DNA of 49,685 nucleotides, taken from NCBI GenBank assembly GCA_045585895.1, contig JAZMZI010000108.1, forward strand, positions 1-49,685. The letters are read 5' to 3'. The position numbers and the translations under genes are program-made. The DNA comes from SVTX01 sp045585895 (GTDB lineage Bacteria > Bacillota > Clostridia > Oscillospirales > CAG-272). The notes under the pieces are model-generated. The model saw nothing but the letters and a program-made list of their open reading frames with translations. It did no database searches and was not told where the DNA came from. Below, one piece after another: positions 15,550 through 24,260 of the stretch; the stretch's first letter is position 1; the number at the start of each line of letters is the position of its first letter.

Positions 15550-16896
15550 TCAATTAATTACCGACATAGTTTTGTTAATAAGCTTTGCCATTTCTCCTCT
15601 CGTAACGTTGACCCCTGCGGAGACCTTCATATCGGGAAGTTCAAGAATCCCCAACGTGTGCAAAGACTTTATTGCCTTTTCCGACCACTCGGGTATTTCG
15701 TTTGCATCCGCAAATACGGGTGTTACCTTGGGGCTGGCATATCCTATCATATTGCTGATTATAACCGCAGCTTCGGATACCTTTATAGTCTCATCGGGGT
15801 CGAAATATAATTGTCCGTCTATCTTTTTACCGCTTATATACCCTTTGGAATACGCAAGAGACACGTAACCCTTCATCTCGGGATTAATTTCGGAATCATC
15901 AAAGAAAACAGTCTTGTCGGAATCGGGTACGTTGTTTATCCCTATCGCTTTCATAGCCGTAACTATAAACTCAACACGGCTTACCTCTCTGTCAGCTTCA
16001 AAGTAATAGTAATCACCTACCTGAACTCCGTTCATAAGTCCGCTTTCCGTTACGGATATCGCATGAGCATAGAGCCCGTCATCCAAAAGATCACTGTAAA
16101 CGGCAGACACGGAGGGAGTGGATACAGACACCTTCACCTCTTTTGATTCGCTGTAATTGCCAAACTCATCAAAAACTACGTATCTGAAGCTATCCTCACC
16201 CGTATAGGACGAATCGGGAACGTAAGTATAGGTTCCAAGCATTTCATTGTCGAGATACACTCTTCCGTTTTTCGGATAATCCACTATTTCATAAACCAGC
16301 GCGTCGCCTTCGGGATCGTATGCCGACAGTACTCCGCACGCCTTCACGTCACGATAGGTATCACAGTGCAAAGAAATGGCAGGAGCCAAAGACAACGTGG
16401 GCGAATAGTTTATCTCATCTATCATGTTTATATTACAAGTAACCGTATACCCGCTGTCGTTGACTTTGAATTCAAAAGACGTTGCGCATCCGACGCCGCT
16501 ATCGGCTTCTTCGTAGGTCATAAGGGCAATATCAGATGCCTTAATTTTCTGACCGACCGAGACTCCCTCACTTCCGATATACAGTTCTCCGCAAGTTATG
16601 TTCGGCAATTCGGTAACGGTTATAGAATCGATTTTCGACAGATTCATGGCACAGGCAAAGCGCTCTGCGGAAAAGCTCAGAGCATTTCCCTTTATTCCCG
16701 TCATTATGATAGCCTTACTCTCTGCTATCACCTGCAAACCGTAAGACACGCTATCGGTATTTCTTTCAACCTCTATGGTTGAAACGGGCAGATTATAAAG
16801 CGCACTTCCATCCTCCGCAAACGCAGAAACCGTGGCTATTCCCGCCGCAACGCTCAACGAAAGAATGAGAGCGCAAATGATCTTTATTCTTTTCAT
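15550..16896 (-). CDS. SLH-domain surface protein with Ig/cadherin-like domain
   Basis: The protein of 448 residues starts with a cleavable signal peptide ending near SAFAED. A middle beta-rich region (about residues 165-245) reads YDPEGDALVYEIVDYPKNG and ends in FRYVVFDEFGNYSESKEV, typical of tandem bacterial Ig/cadherin-like modules. The C-terminal third carries three S-layer homology motifs (for example KGYVSLAYSKGYISG and WSEKAIKSLHTLGI), which bind secondary cell wall polymers. I choose ATG 16896 with GGAGGAAG five bases upstream, rather than longer in-frame starts. The protein is likely exposed on the cell wall. A small inverted repeat TGGGC-ACCGC-GCCCA at 16936-16950 lies upstream and might be an operator. 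Confidence 0.82.
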   Translation of the reverse strand: MKRIKIICALILSLSVAAGIATVSAFAEDGSALYNLPVSTIEVERNTDSVSYGLQVIAESKAIIMTGIKGNALSFSAERFACAMNLSKIDSITVTELPNITCGELYIGSEGVSVGQKIKASDIALMTYEEADSGVGCATSFEFKVNDSGYTVTCNINMIDEINYSPTLSLAPAISLHCDTYRDVKACGVLSAYDPEGDALVYEIVDYPKNGRVYLDNEMLGTYTYVPDSSYTGEDSFRYVVFDEFGNYSESKEVKVSVSTPSVSAVYSDLLDDGLYAHAISVTESGLMNGVQVGDYYYFEADREVSRVEFIVTAMKAIGINNVPDSDKTVFFDDSEINPEMKGYVSLAYSKGYISGKKIDGQLYFDPDETIKVSEAAVIISNMIGYASPKVTPVFADANEIPEWSEKAIKSLHTLGILELPDMKVSAGVNVTRGEMAKLINKTMSVIN

Positions 16897-17004
16897 AATT
16901 CTTCCTCCGTAAGATTTCTTTGTATAATTATATTTTGGGCACCGCGCCCATATTCCAATTATTTTTATTGATTTCACAAAATCTTCTTATATTCATAACC
17001 AAAA

Positions 17005-17015
17005 GGTGTTATAAT
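17005..17015 (+). promoter_or_regulatory. Extended -10 promoter of the pseudouridine synthase
   Basis: TATAAT at 17010-17015 preceded by TG one base upstream (extended -10). No good -35 box is visible at the usual distance. Confidence 0.55.
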
Positions 17016-17048
17016 AGAAATATACGTTTTATTGATATAAGGTGGCTT

Positions 17049-18005
17049 ATGACTTTCAAAATAACGAAGGATCTTTCGGGTAAAACCGTTCTTTCATTTC
17101 TAAAAATAAAACTCAGAATCTCTTCAAACGCTCTCGCTGCACTGAAAAGATATCCCTTGGGAATACTCGTTAACGGAGTACATGTAACGGTCAGGTACGT
17201 TTTACGGGAAAATGACGTTATCTCGGTCAACGAGACCGATCTTCCCGAAGAATGCAACTCCGACATACTTCCCGTAAATATCCCTCTGAATATAATATTT
17301 GAAAACGACGACCTTATGCTGATCGACAAGCCTCCGCATATGCCTACTCACCCTTCTCACGGACATATCGACGATACCTTGGCAAACGCGGTCTCATACA
17401 TATACCGTGAGCGCGCTATCCCCTTCGTTTTCCGTCCCATCGGCAGACTTGACCGTAACACAAGCGGCATTTCTCTGGTAGCAAAGCACTCTATATCTGC
17501 GTCCTTTATGTATTACGCAAGACAAAAACAGCTAATAGGTAAAAAATATATTGCAATCCTTAAAGGCAAGATCGAGGGCGACGGCAGCTTTCAGATTATT
17601 GATACGTATATGAAAAGGCAATCCGAAAGTATAATAGTCCGTTGTATCGGAAGTGCCGAGGACGAGGAATCATTTCGCGCGATCACAAAATGGCGATTAC
17701 TGTTTTCAAATAACAGTATCAGCGTAGTGGAAGCAATACCCGTTACGGGAAGAACGCATCAGTTAAGAGTGCATTTTGCTCACCTCGGTCATCCTATTCT
17801 CGGCGATGACGTTTACGGATGCGAGGATGAAATAATAAACAGGCACGCTCTCCACGCCGCATATCTCTCACTCCCCCTTCCTTACAGCGAGGATATTTCG
17901 GAATTCATCTCCCCGCCGCCCGACGATATGATACTTGCGGCGAAACACTATAACTGTGATCTTGAAAAGGTTTTCAGAGAAGGCTTTAATTGCATTTCAA
18001 AATAA
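17049..18005 (+). CDS. RluA/RluD-family pseudouridine synthase
   Basis: The protein of 318 residues has an N-terminal S4-like RNA-binding stretch (about residues 10-75) and the RluA/RluD catalytic domain. The catalytic Asp is in GRLDRNTSG (about residues 131-139), with later motifs LVAKH, GRTHQLRVH and HPILGDDVYG. It isomerises uridines in ribosomal RNA or tRNA; the exact target is not readable. ATG 17049 has AAGGTGG just upstream and is preferred over longer in-frame starts. The next gene begins 25 nt later. Confidence 0.9.
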   Translation: MTFKITKDLSGKTVLSFLKIKLRISSNALAALKRYPLGILVNGVHVTVRYVLRENDVISVNETDLPEECNSDILPVNIPLNIIFENDDLMLIDKPPHMPTHPSHGHIDDTLANAVSYIYRERAIPFVFRPIGRLDRNTSGISLVAKHSISASFMYYARQKQLIGKKYIAILKGKIEGDGSFQIIDTYMKRQSESIIVRCIGSAEDEESFRAITKWRLLFSNNSISVVEAIPVTGRTHQLRVHFAHLGHPILGDDVYGCEDEIINRHALHAAYLSLPLPYSEDISEFISPPPDDMILAAKHYNCDLEKVFREGFNCISK

Positions 18006-18030
18006 TATATAATATTATAAGGATAAAAAT

Positions 18031-19239
18031 ATGATAAAAAGAAAAAGGAAAAGTTCTCCCGAAGAACAAGACCTCTGCCATCCGTCCCCGAACGACTTTG
18101 CCGCCGCAGAGCAACAGGAAAGCGAAAAATGGATCCCCAAAAGGTCAAAATACGAAAAAATACCTATAATCTGTTACGTCGCTTTAGGCTTCGCCGCTGT
18201 TTGTGCCGTAATATACCTTATCGCCTGCTTTAATCAAAGCTTTTCCGACTTCATAAACGCAACTCTCGGAGCAGGCATGCGTTTTTTGCTGGCACAGATA
18301 AGCAACATAACAAGGTTTTCAATAGCGGAGCTGATAATTCTGCTCATTCCTTTAATATTCGCTGCATCAATATGGTATCTTTTGAAATTCCGTTGCGCAA
18401 CAATGCGCGCATCCCTCGTTTCGGTCGTCTGTATTTTTTCGATCATGTCTATCTTTCTTTCAACCTTCGTTCTTTGTCTCGGAAACGGCTATAAGACCTC
18501 CGCGCTTGAAGAAAAGATCGGAATAGAAGCCGTTCCCGTAGATAAATACGAGCTTTCTGCTACCACCGAGTATCTTATAGAAAGAATCAACGAGCTGGCA
18601 CCTTTGGTAAGCTTCAGAGAGGACGGTTTCTCCGAAATGCCTTACAGCTTTGGCGAAATGAACGATAAGCTGATCGATGCTTACGGCAAGGCATCCAAGG
18701 AATACGATTTTATTCCCGATTTTTACAGCAGATTGAAACCGGTAATGGTTAGCGAGGCTATGTCCTACGCCCATATTGCGGGAGTTTATTCCTTCTTTAC
18801 GGGAGAATCAAATATCAACGTTAATCTTCCCGACTATACTATTCCGTTCACAGCCGCCCACGAGCTTGCTCACCAAAGAGGCATAGCACGCGAGGACGAA
18901 GCAAATATGATGGCGTTTTTGGTGTGCATTCTTTCCGAAGACCCTTACATCAGGTATAGCGCATACTTAAATATGTACGAATACGTTGCGGTTGCACTCA
19001 GAAAAGCCGATTCAAACGAATATAAGAATGTTTCGGCTTCTTTGGATAGCTCCGTTAAGGGTGAGCTTGTAGCCTACAGCAATTTCTTCAAAAAATATGA
19101 AAAATCGGTTTCAAGCAAGGTTTCGGGAACGGTTAACGACGTTTATCTCAAAGCTCAGGGAACCGAGGGAAAGAAGAGCTACGGAATGGTAGTTGACCTG
19201 ACGGTAGCATATTTTAAAAACAAAAAACTGATCGATTGA
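18031..19239 (+). CDS. DUF3810 family membrane protein, putative zinc metalloprotease
   Basis: The 402-residue protein has a polar N-terminus, then about three membrane helices between residues 45 and 140. The soluble part holds the zinc-protease motif HELAH (residues 276-280) in AAHELAHQRG, followed by an acidic REDEANMMAFL helix that could supply the third ligand. This layout matches DUF3810, common in Clostridia and without a clear function. AAGGAT precedes the ATG. It is probably co-transcribed with the pseudouridine synthase. Confidence 0.83.
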   Translation: MIKRKRKSSPEEQDLCHPSPNDFAAAEQQESEKWIPKRSKYEKIPIICYVALGFAAVCAVIYLIACFNQSFSDFINATLGAGMRFLLAQISNITRFSIAELIILLIPLIFAASIWYLLKFRCATMRASLVSVVCIFSIMSIFLSTFVLCLGNGYKTSALEEKIGIEAVPVDKYELSATTEYLIERINELAPLVSFREDGFSEMPYSFGEMNDKLIDAYGKASKEYDFIPDFYSRLKPVMVSEAMSYAHIAGVYSFFTGESNINVNLPDYTIPFTAAHELAHQRGIAREDEANMMAFLVCILSEDPYIRYSAYLNMYEYVAVALRKADSNEYKNVSASLDSSVKGELVAYSNFFKKYEKSVSSKVSGTVNDVYLKAQGTEGKKSYGMVVDLTVAYFKNKKLID

Positions 19240-19262
19240 CCATCCGAAATAAAATATTTAAC

Positions 19263-19309
19263 AAAAAAGCATTTTGCGGAATATAATGTCCGTGAGATGC
19301 TTTTTTTGT
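19263..19309 (+). terminator. Terminator after the DUF3810 gene
   Basis: Stem with arms 19266-19280 and about 19289-19303, imperfect but long, followed by TTTTTTT. Confidence 0.75.
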
Positions 19310-19777
19310 GCATTTATGCGCATTTGATTTTTGAATATTTATTCGTTTTTATGTCGTAGTAAAATCAATTATTGTAACAACGACATATTTTTTGAATTAA
19401 ATTCGATTTTTATTTTAATTTTATTTATTTTTTGCCGTTTTGTTATTTTTTTGTTTTTATTTCGCACCGAATAAATGTAATATAGAACATTTGATTCGTC
19501 GTATCAATTTAAAAAATTAGATTTTATTCGATAAATTAATTCCAATTTTTTGGAAATTTAAATTGTAAATAAATTATTAATTATGCATAAAATCTATTTA
19601 CTTTTATGCGCGTTTATGCTATAATAATAACATCCCACTCAACGACGCAAATCAACAAAATAACCTTGTTTTCGACACAAAACGAGCAGGCGCAAACGAA
19701 CAAAAAAACAAGGCAAGATATGCAAGTCGAGCACAAATTACAAACCGTTTATCAAGCGGAATTCACGGAGGCAAATC
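19310..19777 (+). other. AT-rich intergenic region upstream of murA
   Basis: This stretch of about 470 nt has no gene I can support and is far richer in A+T than its surroundings. It contains an imperfect inverted repeat (ATGTCGT at 19351-19357 with ACGACAT at 19380-19386), two copies of TTTATGCGC (near 19315 and 19604), and the murA promoter near its right end. The roughly 150-nt leader after the promoter is A/C-rich and I recognise no riboswitch in it. Confidence 0.6.
19597..19625 (+). promoter_or_regulatory. Promoter of murA
   Basis: TTTACT at 19597-19602, 17 nt, TATAAT at 19620-19625. The same -35 variant is used by the minus-strand operon at 8146-8174. Confidence 0.75.
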
Positions 19778-21067
19778 ATGGAACAGATCATCATCAACGG
19801 CGGACATCCCCTTTACGGCAACGTATCTATCTGCGGCGCAAAAAATGCGGCGCTTCCCATAATCTGCGCATGTATTCTCAACGAGGAGACCTGTATCATC
19901 GATAACATCCCCCCCGTGAGTGACATCGAGACCCTGCTCGACCTTCTCGCTTCGATGGGCGCAAACATTAACAGACTTACAAAAAACTCGGTTGAGATCA
20001 ACTGCAAGAACCTTGTTCCCTGCACCTCCTCCGTTGAGCTTGCAAGCAAGATCAGAGGTTCCTCCTACCTTCTCGGCGCAGAGTTTGGTCGCTTCAGAAA
20101 ATCCAGCGTTCCCCACCCCGGCGGATGCAGTATCGGTAGCCGTCCTCTCGACCTTCACATGAAAGCCTTCGAAGCTCTCGGAGCAGAGTGCTGCCATAAA
20201 AACGGAAGAGTCGAGGTTGAAGCCGAGGAGATAGTCGGAAACAACGTATACTTTGACAAGGTTTCCGTCGGCGCAACCGCAAACGCAATTCTCGCTTCTG
20301 TTTTCGCAGAAGGCACTACCGTTATCGACAACGCAGCCCGCGAGCCTCACATAGTAGACCTTGCGGTATTCCTCAATTCCTGCGGCGCAAACATCATGGG
20401 CGCAGGCACCTCGGTCATCAAGGTCAAGGGTGTAGAAAAGCTTCACGGTTGCCGTTACTCCATAATTCCCGATATGATCGAAGCAGGTACCTTTATGGCT
20501 GCTGTCGGCGCAACAGGCGGAAGAGTAACCGTCAGAAACATTATCCCCAAGCACATGGAAGCCATCTCCGCAAAGCTCGAAGAAGCAGGCGCTACCGTTA
20601 CCGTCGGAGACGATTACATAACCGTTGAAAGCGACAGAAAGCTTCGCGGTATCAGCATCAACACTCAGCCCTACCCCGGATTTGCAACCGATATGCAGCC
20701 TCAGTTCTCCGCAATGCTTTGCTTCGCAGAGGGCGCATCCGACATAGTTGAAAACATCTTCTCAAGCCGTTTCCAGTTTATGGATGAGCTTGCAAAGATG
20801 GGCGCAGATATTAAGGTAGACTCCAACCACGCGGTAATTCGCGGCGGCGCTGAGCTTTCCGGCGCTCCTCTTTACTGCCACGACCTCAGAGCAGGCGCGG
20901 CAATGGTCATCGCGGCTCTCGCAACCAAGGGCACTTCCACCCTTGAGGGCATCGACAAGATCGAGCGCGGCTACTACAATATTGTTGGCAAGCTTCGCGA
21001 GCTCGGCGCAGACGTTCAAAAAAAAGTCAGCGTTGCGGACGGGCAGAGATACACTGCGGCATATTGA
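19778..21067 (+). CDS. murA: UDP-N-acetylglucosamine 1-carboxyvinyltransferase
   Basis: The 429-residue protein matches MurA over its whole length. The catalytic cysteine is Cys117 in PGGCSIGSRP, and the N-terminal GGHPLYGNVSICGAKNAALP and the later NIFSSRFQFMDELAKMGA segments are diagnostic. It transfers enolpyruvate from PEP to UDP-GlcNAc, the first committed step of peptidoglycan synthesis in the cytoplasm, and Cys at that position is the target of fosfomycin. GGAGG lies eight bases before the ATG. It is transcribed alone from its own promoter and ends at a hairpin. Confidence 0.95.
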   Translation: MEQIIINGGHPLYGNVSICGAKNAALPIICACILNEETCIIDNIPPVSDIETLLDLLASMGANINRLTKNSVEINCKNLVPCTSSVELASKIRGSSYLLGAEFGRFRKSSVPHPGGCSIGSRPLDLHMKAFEALGAECCHKNGRVEVEAEEIVGNNVYFDKVSVGATANAILASVFAEGTTVIDNAAREPHIVDLAVFLNSCGANIMGAGTSVIKVKGVEKLHGCRYSIIPDMIEAGTFMAAVGATGGRVTVRNIIPKHMEAISAKLEEAGATVTVGDDYITVESDRKLRGISINTQPYPGFATDMQPQFSAMLCFAEGASDIVENIFSSRFQFMDELAKMGADIKVDSNHAVIRGGAELSGAPLYCHDLRAGAAMVIAALATKGTSTLEGIDKIERGYYNIVGKLRELGADVQKKVSVADGQRYTAAY

Positions 21068-21090
21068 TATAATAATAGTTGTAATAACGC

Positions 21091-21118
21091 GGGCGGCAGA
21101 AAAAATCTGCCGCCCATA
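21091..21118 (+). terminator. Terminator after murA
   Basis: Nine-bp GC-rich perfect stem (21091-21099 with 21107-21115), followed by only a short AT stretch (ATATTT). Confidence 0.7.
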
Positions 21119-21183
21119 TTTCACCCCATTTTTATTATACCGCGCTACTTTCACCCAAAAATCGCGTTTTAATGGAGAAAGCT

Positions 21184-21651
21184 ATGAAAAAAAAGACAGC
21201 CATCAAGATAATCCTATCAATAATCGCCGCCCTAACGGTCATCATCATAATTCTTTTTATGACCGTAGCTTGTGCCGCAAGGTTTGTTTTTCTATCCCCT
21301 TCCTGCTATTCTGACAATGCAACGCTTACCGAGCAAGAGAATTACTTCATCAAGAAGACCGTCCTTAAAGCCGTTGAGGACAGGCTCTCTGTTTTTGCCG
21401 ATGGCGACAGCGTCATTTACGATCAGTCAGCAACAGACAACAACGTCATTCAGCTCGACAAATCTCAAAATAACCCAAAACACATTTTCATTCTGATAAA
21501 TTCAGATTTTATGAGATCCGTCACAAAGGAAGAAGACGGATATACCGTTTGCGTACAGACATATTTTATGGAGACGTCGACAGAAGATTGTGTATATGAA
21601 ATTCATATATCCAACGATTATCTGATCACCTCTTTCGGCTTGGACCCATAA
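21184..21651 (+). CDS. Hypothetical membrane-anchored protein
   Basis: I do not recognise this protein of 155 residues. It begins with a short basic stretch and one strong membrane helix (about residues 8-30, containing an ACAA sequence that could also be a lipobox), followed by an extracellular domain of mixed composition with two Cys residues late in the chain. I prefer ATG 21184, with GGAGAA directly upstream; ATG 21172 would add four residues. It lies 29 nt before the first of three lipoproteins and may be in their operon. Confidence 0.55.
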   Translation: MKKKTAIKIILSIIAALTVIIIILFMTVACAARFVFLSPSCYSDNATLTEQENYFIKKTVLKAVEDRLSVFADGDSVIYDQSATDNNVIQLDKSQNNPKHIFILINSDFMRSVTKEEDGYTVCVQTYFMETSTEDCVYEIHISNDYLITSFGLDP

Positions 21652-21680
21652 GCAAAAATAAATTATAAGGAGAAAAATTT

Positions 21681-23477
21681 ATGAAACGACTTGCCGCAAT
21701 CATTCTTTCAGCACTGATACTCTTCTCTTTTGCCGCTTGTGATCTTTCGAGCGGCAACGAAAGTCCTGACACAAGTGAAACTCAGCAGATCAAGCCCCCA
21801 AATGAAGAGATTCAATTCTCTCCTCCTTCCTGGGAATCCCCGCTTTTCTCATCATACGATGACATTCGATACGCTATTATCAAGCTTGAAAAATACGGCG
21901 GCATAGAATCCTTTGAAAACTCGGGTATCGTGTTAGATCAGCGAGAACAAGAGATATACGATGCTCTTCGCAGCATCATTGGACAACCCTTAGCTTACTC
22001 GTGCCGTGACGACATCAATTCCGACGGCATTAACGAGCTGATCCTTTACACAAACGGCTATCCAAAAACACCGATCGCCGCTTTCGGTATGAAAGACGGA
22101 AAGCCTATTGTTCTGAAGAACGCCCTACCAATCAACGTCGATCTCCATGATTATCTTCGCAGCATTACCGAATGGAACAACCCTCACTACAAGATATTCA
22201 CATATGAAGAGTATGAGTCTTCGGATAAGAGTAGAAAATACGAATATGAAATATACGGCAATGACGGCAAGATCGTAAAACATGAGCAAGCCGACTCAAG
22301 AATACTCATTTGGCAGGAAAACGATCTTTTAGTGATCAGTATCTCCTCGTCCGATTACACAGACGGCTACAGTTACCGAAAGCGTTGTTACAGTATCTCG
22401 CAAAATAAATTTTCTGACGAATTTTTCGATGCCTTGGCTTTTTCGGATGATAAAGTGGTATATTCCGACAACGGAGTGCTGACGGTTCAAAATATATTTG
22501 ATAAATCTGTTTTTTACGAGCAATATCCCGAATACAAATATCCAAGTTCTGCAAGCTTTGACCCCGACGGAAAATCGTTCTCCTTTTATTCTTACGTTGA
22601 AAATCAACGAAAACCCGCCATCAAGACGGTATGCTTCGAAAGACTTCCTATTATTAAAGCTCTATATAGCAGAATACCGATTTTCTATGAACCTTATCCA
22701 GATTGTCCTCTGCAGCTCTCGTCCCACTTCAATGAATGGGCATATCTGAGATCTGCGACCGAGGACACCGCGAGACTACTGGACACCCACCCCATAAAAA
22801 CAGAGTGGAATGGTGAGGTATTGGAGTATTACAAAATACTGTATTTCGGAAGAGAGTGTTTCGTTTATGCAAATGATCTAATTGAAGTGACCTATTACGG
22901 AGACGAAAATCAATCCACCTCGGTCAAGACAAAGGACGAGGTCATCGATTCGGTTCTCTCCTCTTTTCCCGACCTTGATAAAGAACATAATTTTTACGCC
23001 GAAGATTTACCCGTCAGCTTTAATTTCACAAGTCCCGAAAACGGTTATTTTTTCGCTTTCAGTCCGGTAATTAACACACTTGACGTCCAATTAGACGTTT
23101 TTTTGAAAACCCAAGACGGCGGAGAAAGCTGGCAACCTATAACTGTCGCAAATCCGCCTATTCTGAATTGGAAGGAACGTGTCCTGTGCGCTAAAATGGT
23201 AAACAGCGAAGTTGGCTTGATTTCGGGACGCTTTTATGCCGAAAGCGACAACATTTCCGATAGAACCTATATCACGACCGACGGCGGCATAACTTGGGAA
23301 AACGTAGAAATTCCTACTGATAACCGTTTGACAAACGCAGAAGTTTATGACTTTGTATCTGAGGATTGGGGTTATTATCTTTGCTTACGAGCCAAAATCG
23401 ACTCCAAAAACTATCAATATTTCGAATATTATTCAAGAAATCTTGAGAATTGGGATATTGTAGACAGAGGGAAATAA
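21681..23477 (+). CDS. Lipoprotein with EF-hand-like loop and BNR-type C-terminal repeat region
   Basis: The 598-residue protein has a lipoprotein signal (FAAC, Cys20). Near residue 110 a DDINSDGINELIL segment resembles calcium-binding EF-hand or FG-GAP loops. The last 150 residues contain two BNR/sortilin-like Asp-box strands (KTQDGGESW and ITTDGGITW). The C-terminal part is homologous to the next gene, and the first 21 codons are almost identical in DNA to those of the third lipoprotein at 24261. AAGGAGA precedes the ATG. Function is unknown; a surface-exposed glycan or ligand-binding role is only a guess. Confidence 0.75.
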   Translation: MKRLAAIILSALILFSFAACDLSSGNESPDTSETQQIKPPNEEIQFSPPSWESPLFSSYDDIRYAIIKLEKYGGIESFENSGIVLDQREQEIYDALRSIIGQPLAYSCRDDINSDGINELILYTNGYPKTPIAAFGMKDGKPIVLKNALPINVDLHDYLRSITEWNNPHYKIFTYEEYESSDKSRKYEYEIYGNDGKIVKHEQADSRILIWQENDLLVISISSSDYTDGYSYRKRCYSISQNKFSDEFFDALAFSDDKVVYSDNGVLTVQNIFDKSVFYEQYPEYKYPSSASFDPDGKSFSFYSYVENQRKPAIKTVCFERLPIIKALYSRIPIFYEPYPDCPLQLSSHFNEWAYLRSATEDTARLLDTHPIKTEWNGEVLEYYKILYFGRECFVYANDLIEVTYYGDENQSTSVKTKDEVIDSVLSSFPDLDKEHNFYAEDLPVSFNFTSPENGYFFAFSPVINTLDVQLDVFLKTQDGGESWQPITVANPPILNWKERVLCAKMVNSEVGLISGRFYAESDNISDRTYITTDGGITWENVEIPTDNRLTNAEVYDFVSEDWGYYLCLRAKIDSKNYQYFEYYSRNLENWDIVDRGK

Positions 23478-23497
23478 TTTAAATAAAGGAGAAAACA

Positions 23498-24244
23498 ATG
23501 AAACGTTTTGCAGCTACATTTTTATTACTCGCTCTCATTTTTACAACCACCGCTTGCTCTCTGATTGACCCTTTAGCCGCTAACAGCGAAAACACGGAAA
23601 GCAATAGCACAGATTCCACAGAAACCAATGACGTTGTCATTAACGGAGAAACAGAAGCCGAAGCTCTCTCCAAGCAAGAAGTATATGATTCCGTCTCGTC
23701 CTTTATGAGTGATATTCCTTACAACTCGGAGTTCTATTCTACTTATAATTTCACAGACGAAGGCACTATCGTTTTCTTCCAATTTTATATATTCGGCACC
23801 GAGCGCCGTCTTGTTTGCCTTTTAATAAGCTGGGACGGCGGAAATACGTGGTACCCGCAAGACATTAAAAGCGCCCCATATATGAGTTGGCGAGAGCACA
23901 TCGTTTGCGCTAAGATGCTTGACGAAAGTGTCGGAATTGTTTCGGGAGGGCTTCATGCTACCGATAATAATTTCTCGGAGAGAACGTACATTACCTCAAA
24001 CGGAGGCAGAGATTGGACTCAGGTCGTGCTTCCTGCAACACCCCCACACTTAAACGAGGAGTCGGATCCTCTTTCAAACTATTTAGACGGAGAAGCTTAT
24101 GATCTGACACAAGAAAACGGAGTGTATTATCTCCACGTCAGAGCTACGTATTACGATCCCGACTTGAATTCGGGATACAGAATTCATATCCGCTACTCCT
24201 CCACGGACCTCGTAAACTGGACGTTTGTCGAATACACTAAATAA
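23498..24244 (+). CDS. Lipoprotein with BNR-type repeats, partial paralogue of its upstream neighbour
   Basis: The 248-residue protein has a lipoprotein signal (TTAC, Cys20), a Ser/Thr/Glu linker and a domain with Asp-box strands (ISWDGGNTW and ITSNGGRDW). The stretch SWREHIVCAKMLDESVGIVSG aligns with WKERVLCAKMVNSEVGLISG in the protein at 21681, so the gene equals a copy of the C-terminal half of its neighbour with its own signal. AAAGGAG precedes the ATG. It is in an apparent operon with the flanking lipoproteins (gaps of 20 and 16 nt). Confidence 0.75.
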   Translation: MKRFAATFLLLALIFTTTACSLIDPLAANSENTESNSTDSTETNDVVINGETEAEALSKQEVYDSVSSFMSDIPYNSEFYSTYNFTDEGTIVFFQFYIFGTERRLVCLLISWDGGNTWYPQDIKSAPYMSWREHIVCAKMLDESVGIVSGGLHATDNNFSERTYITSNGGRDWTQVVLPATPPHLNEESDPLSNYLDGEAYDLTQENGVYYLHVRATYYDPDLNSGYRIHIRYSSTDLVNWTFVEYTK

Positions 24245-24260
24245 AATAAGGAGAAAAAAT

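Noticed and set aside
19310..19777. Replication origin in the AT-rich region
   Set aside because: No DnaA-box clusters or origin-linked genes are present.
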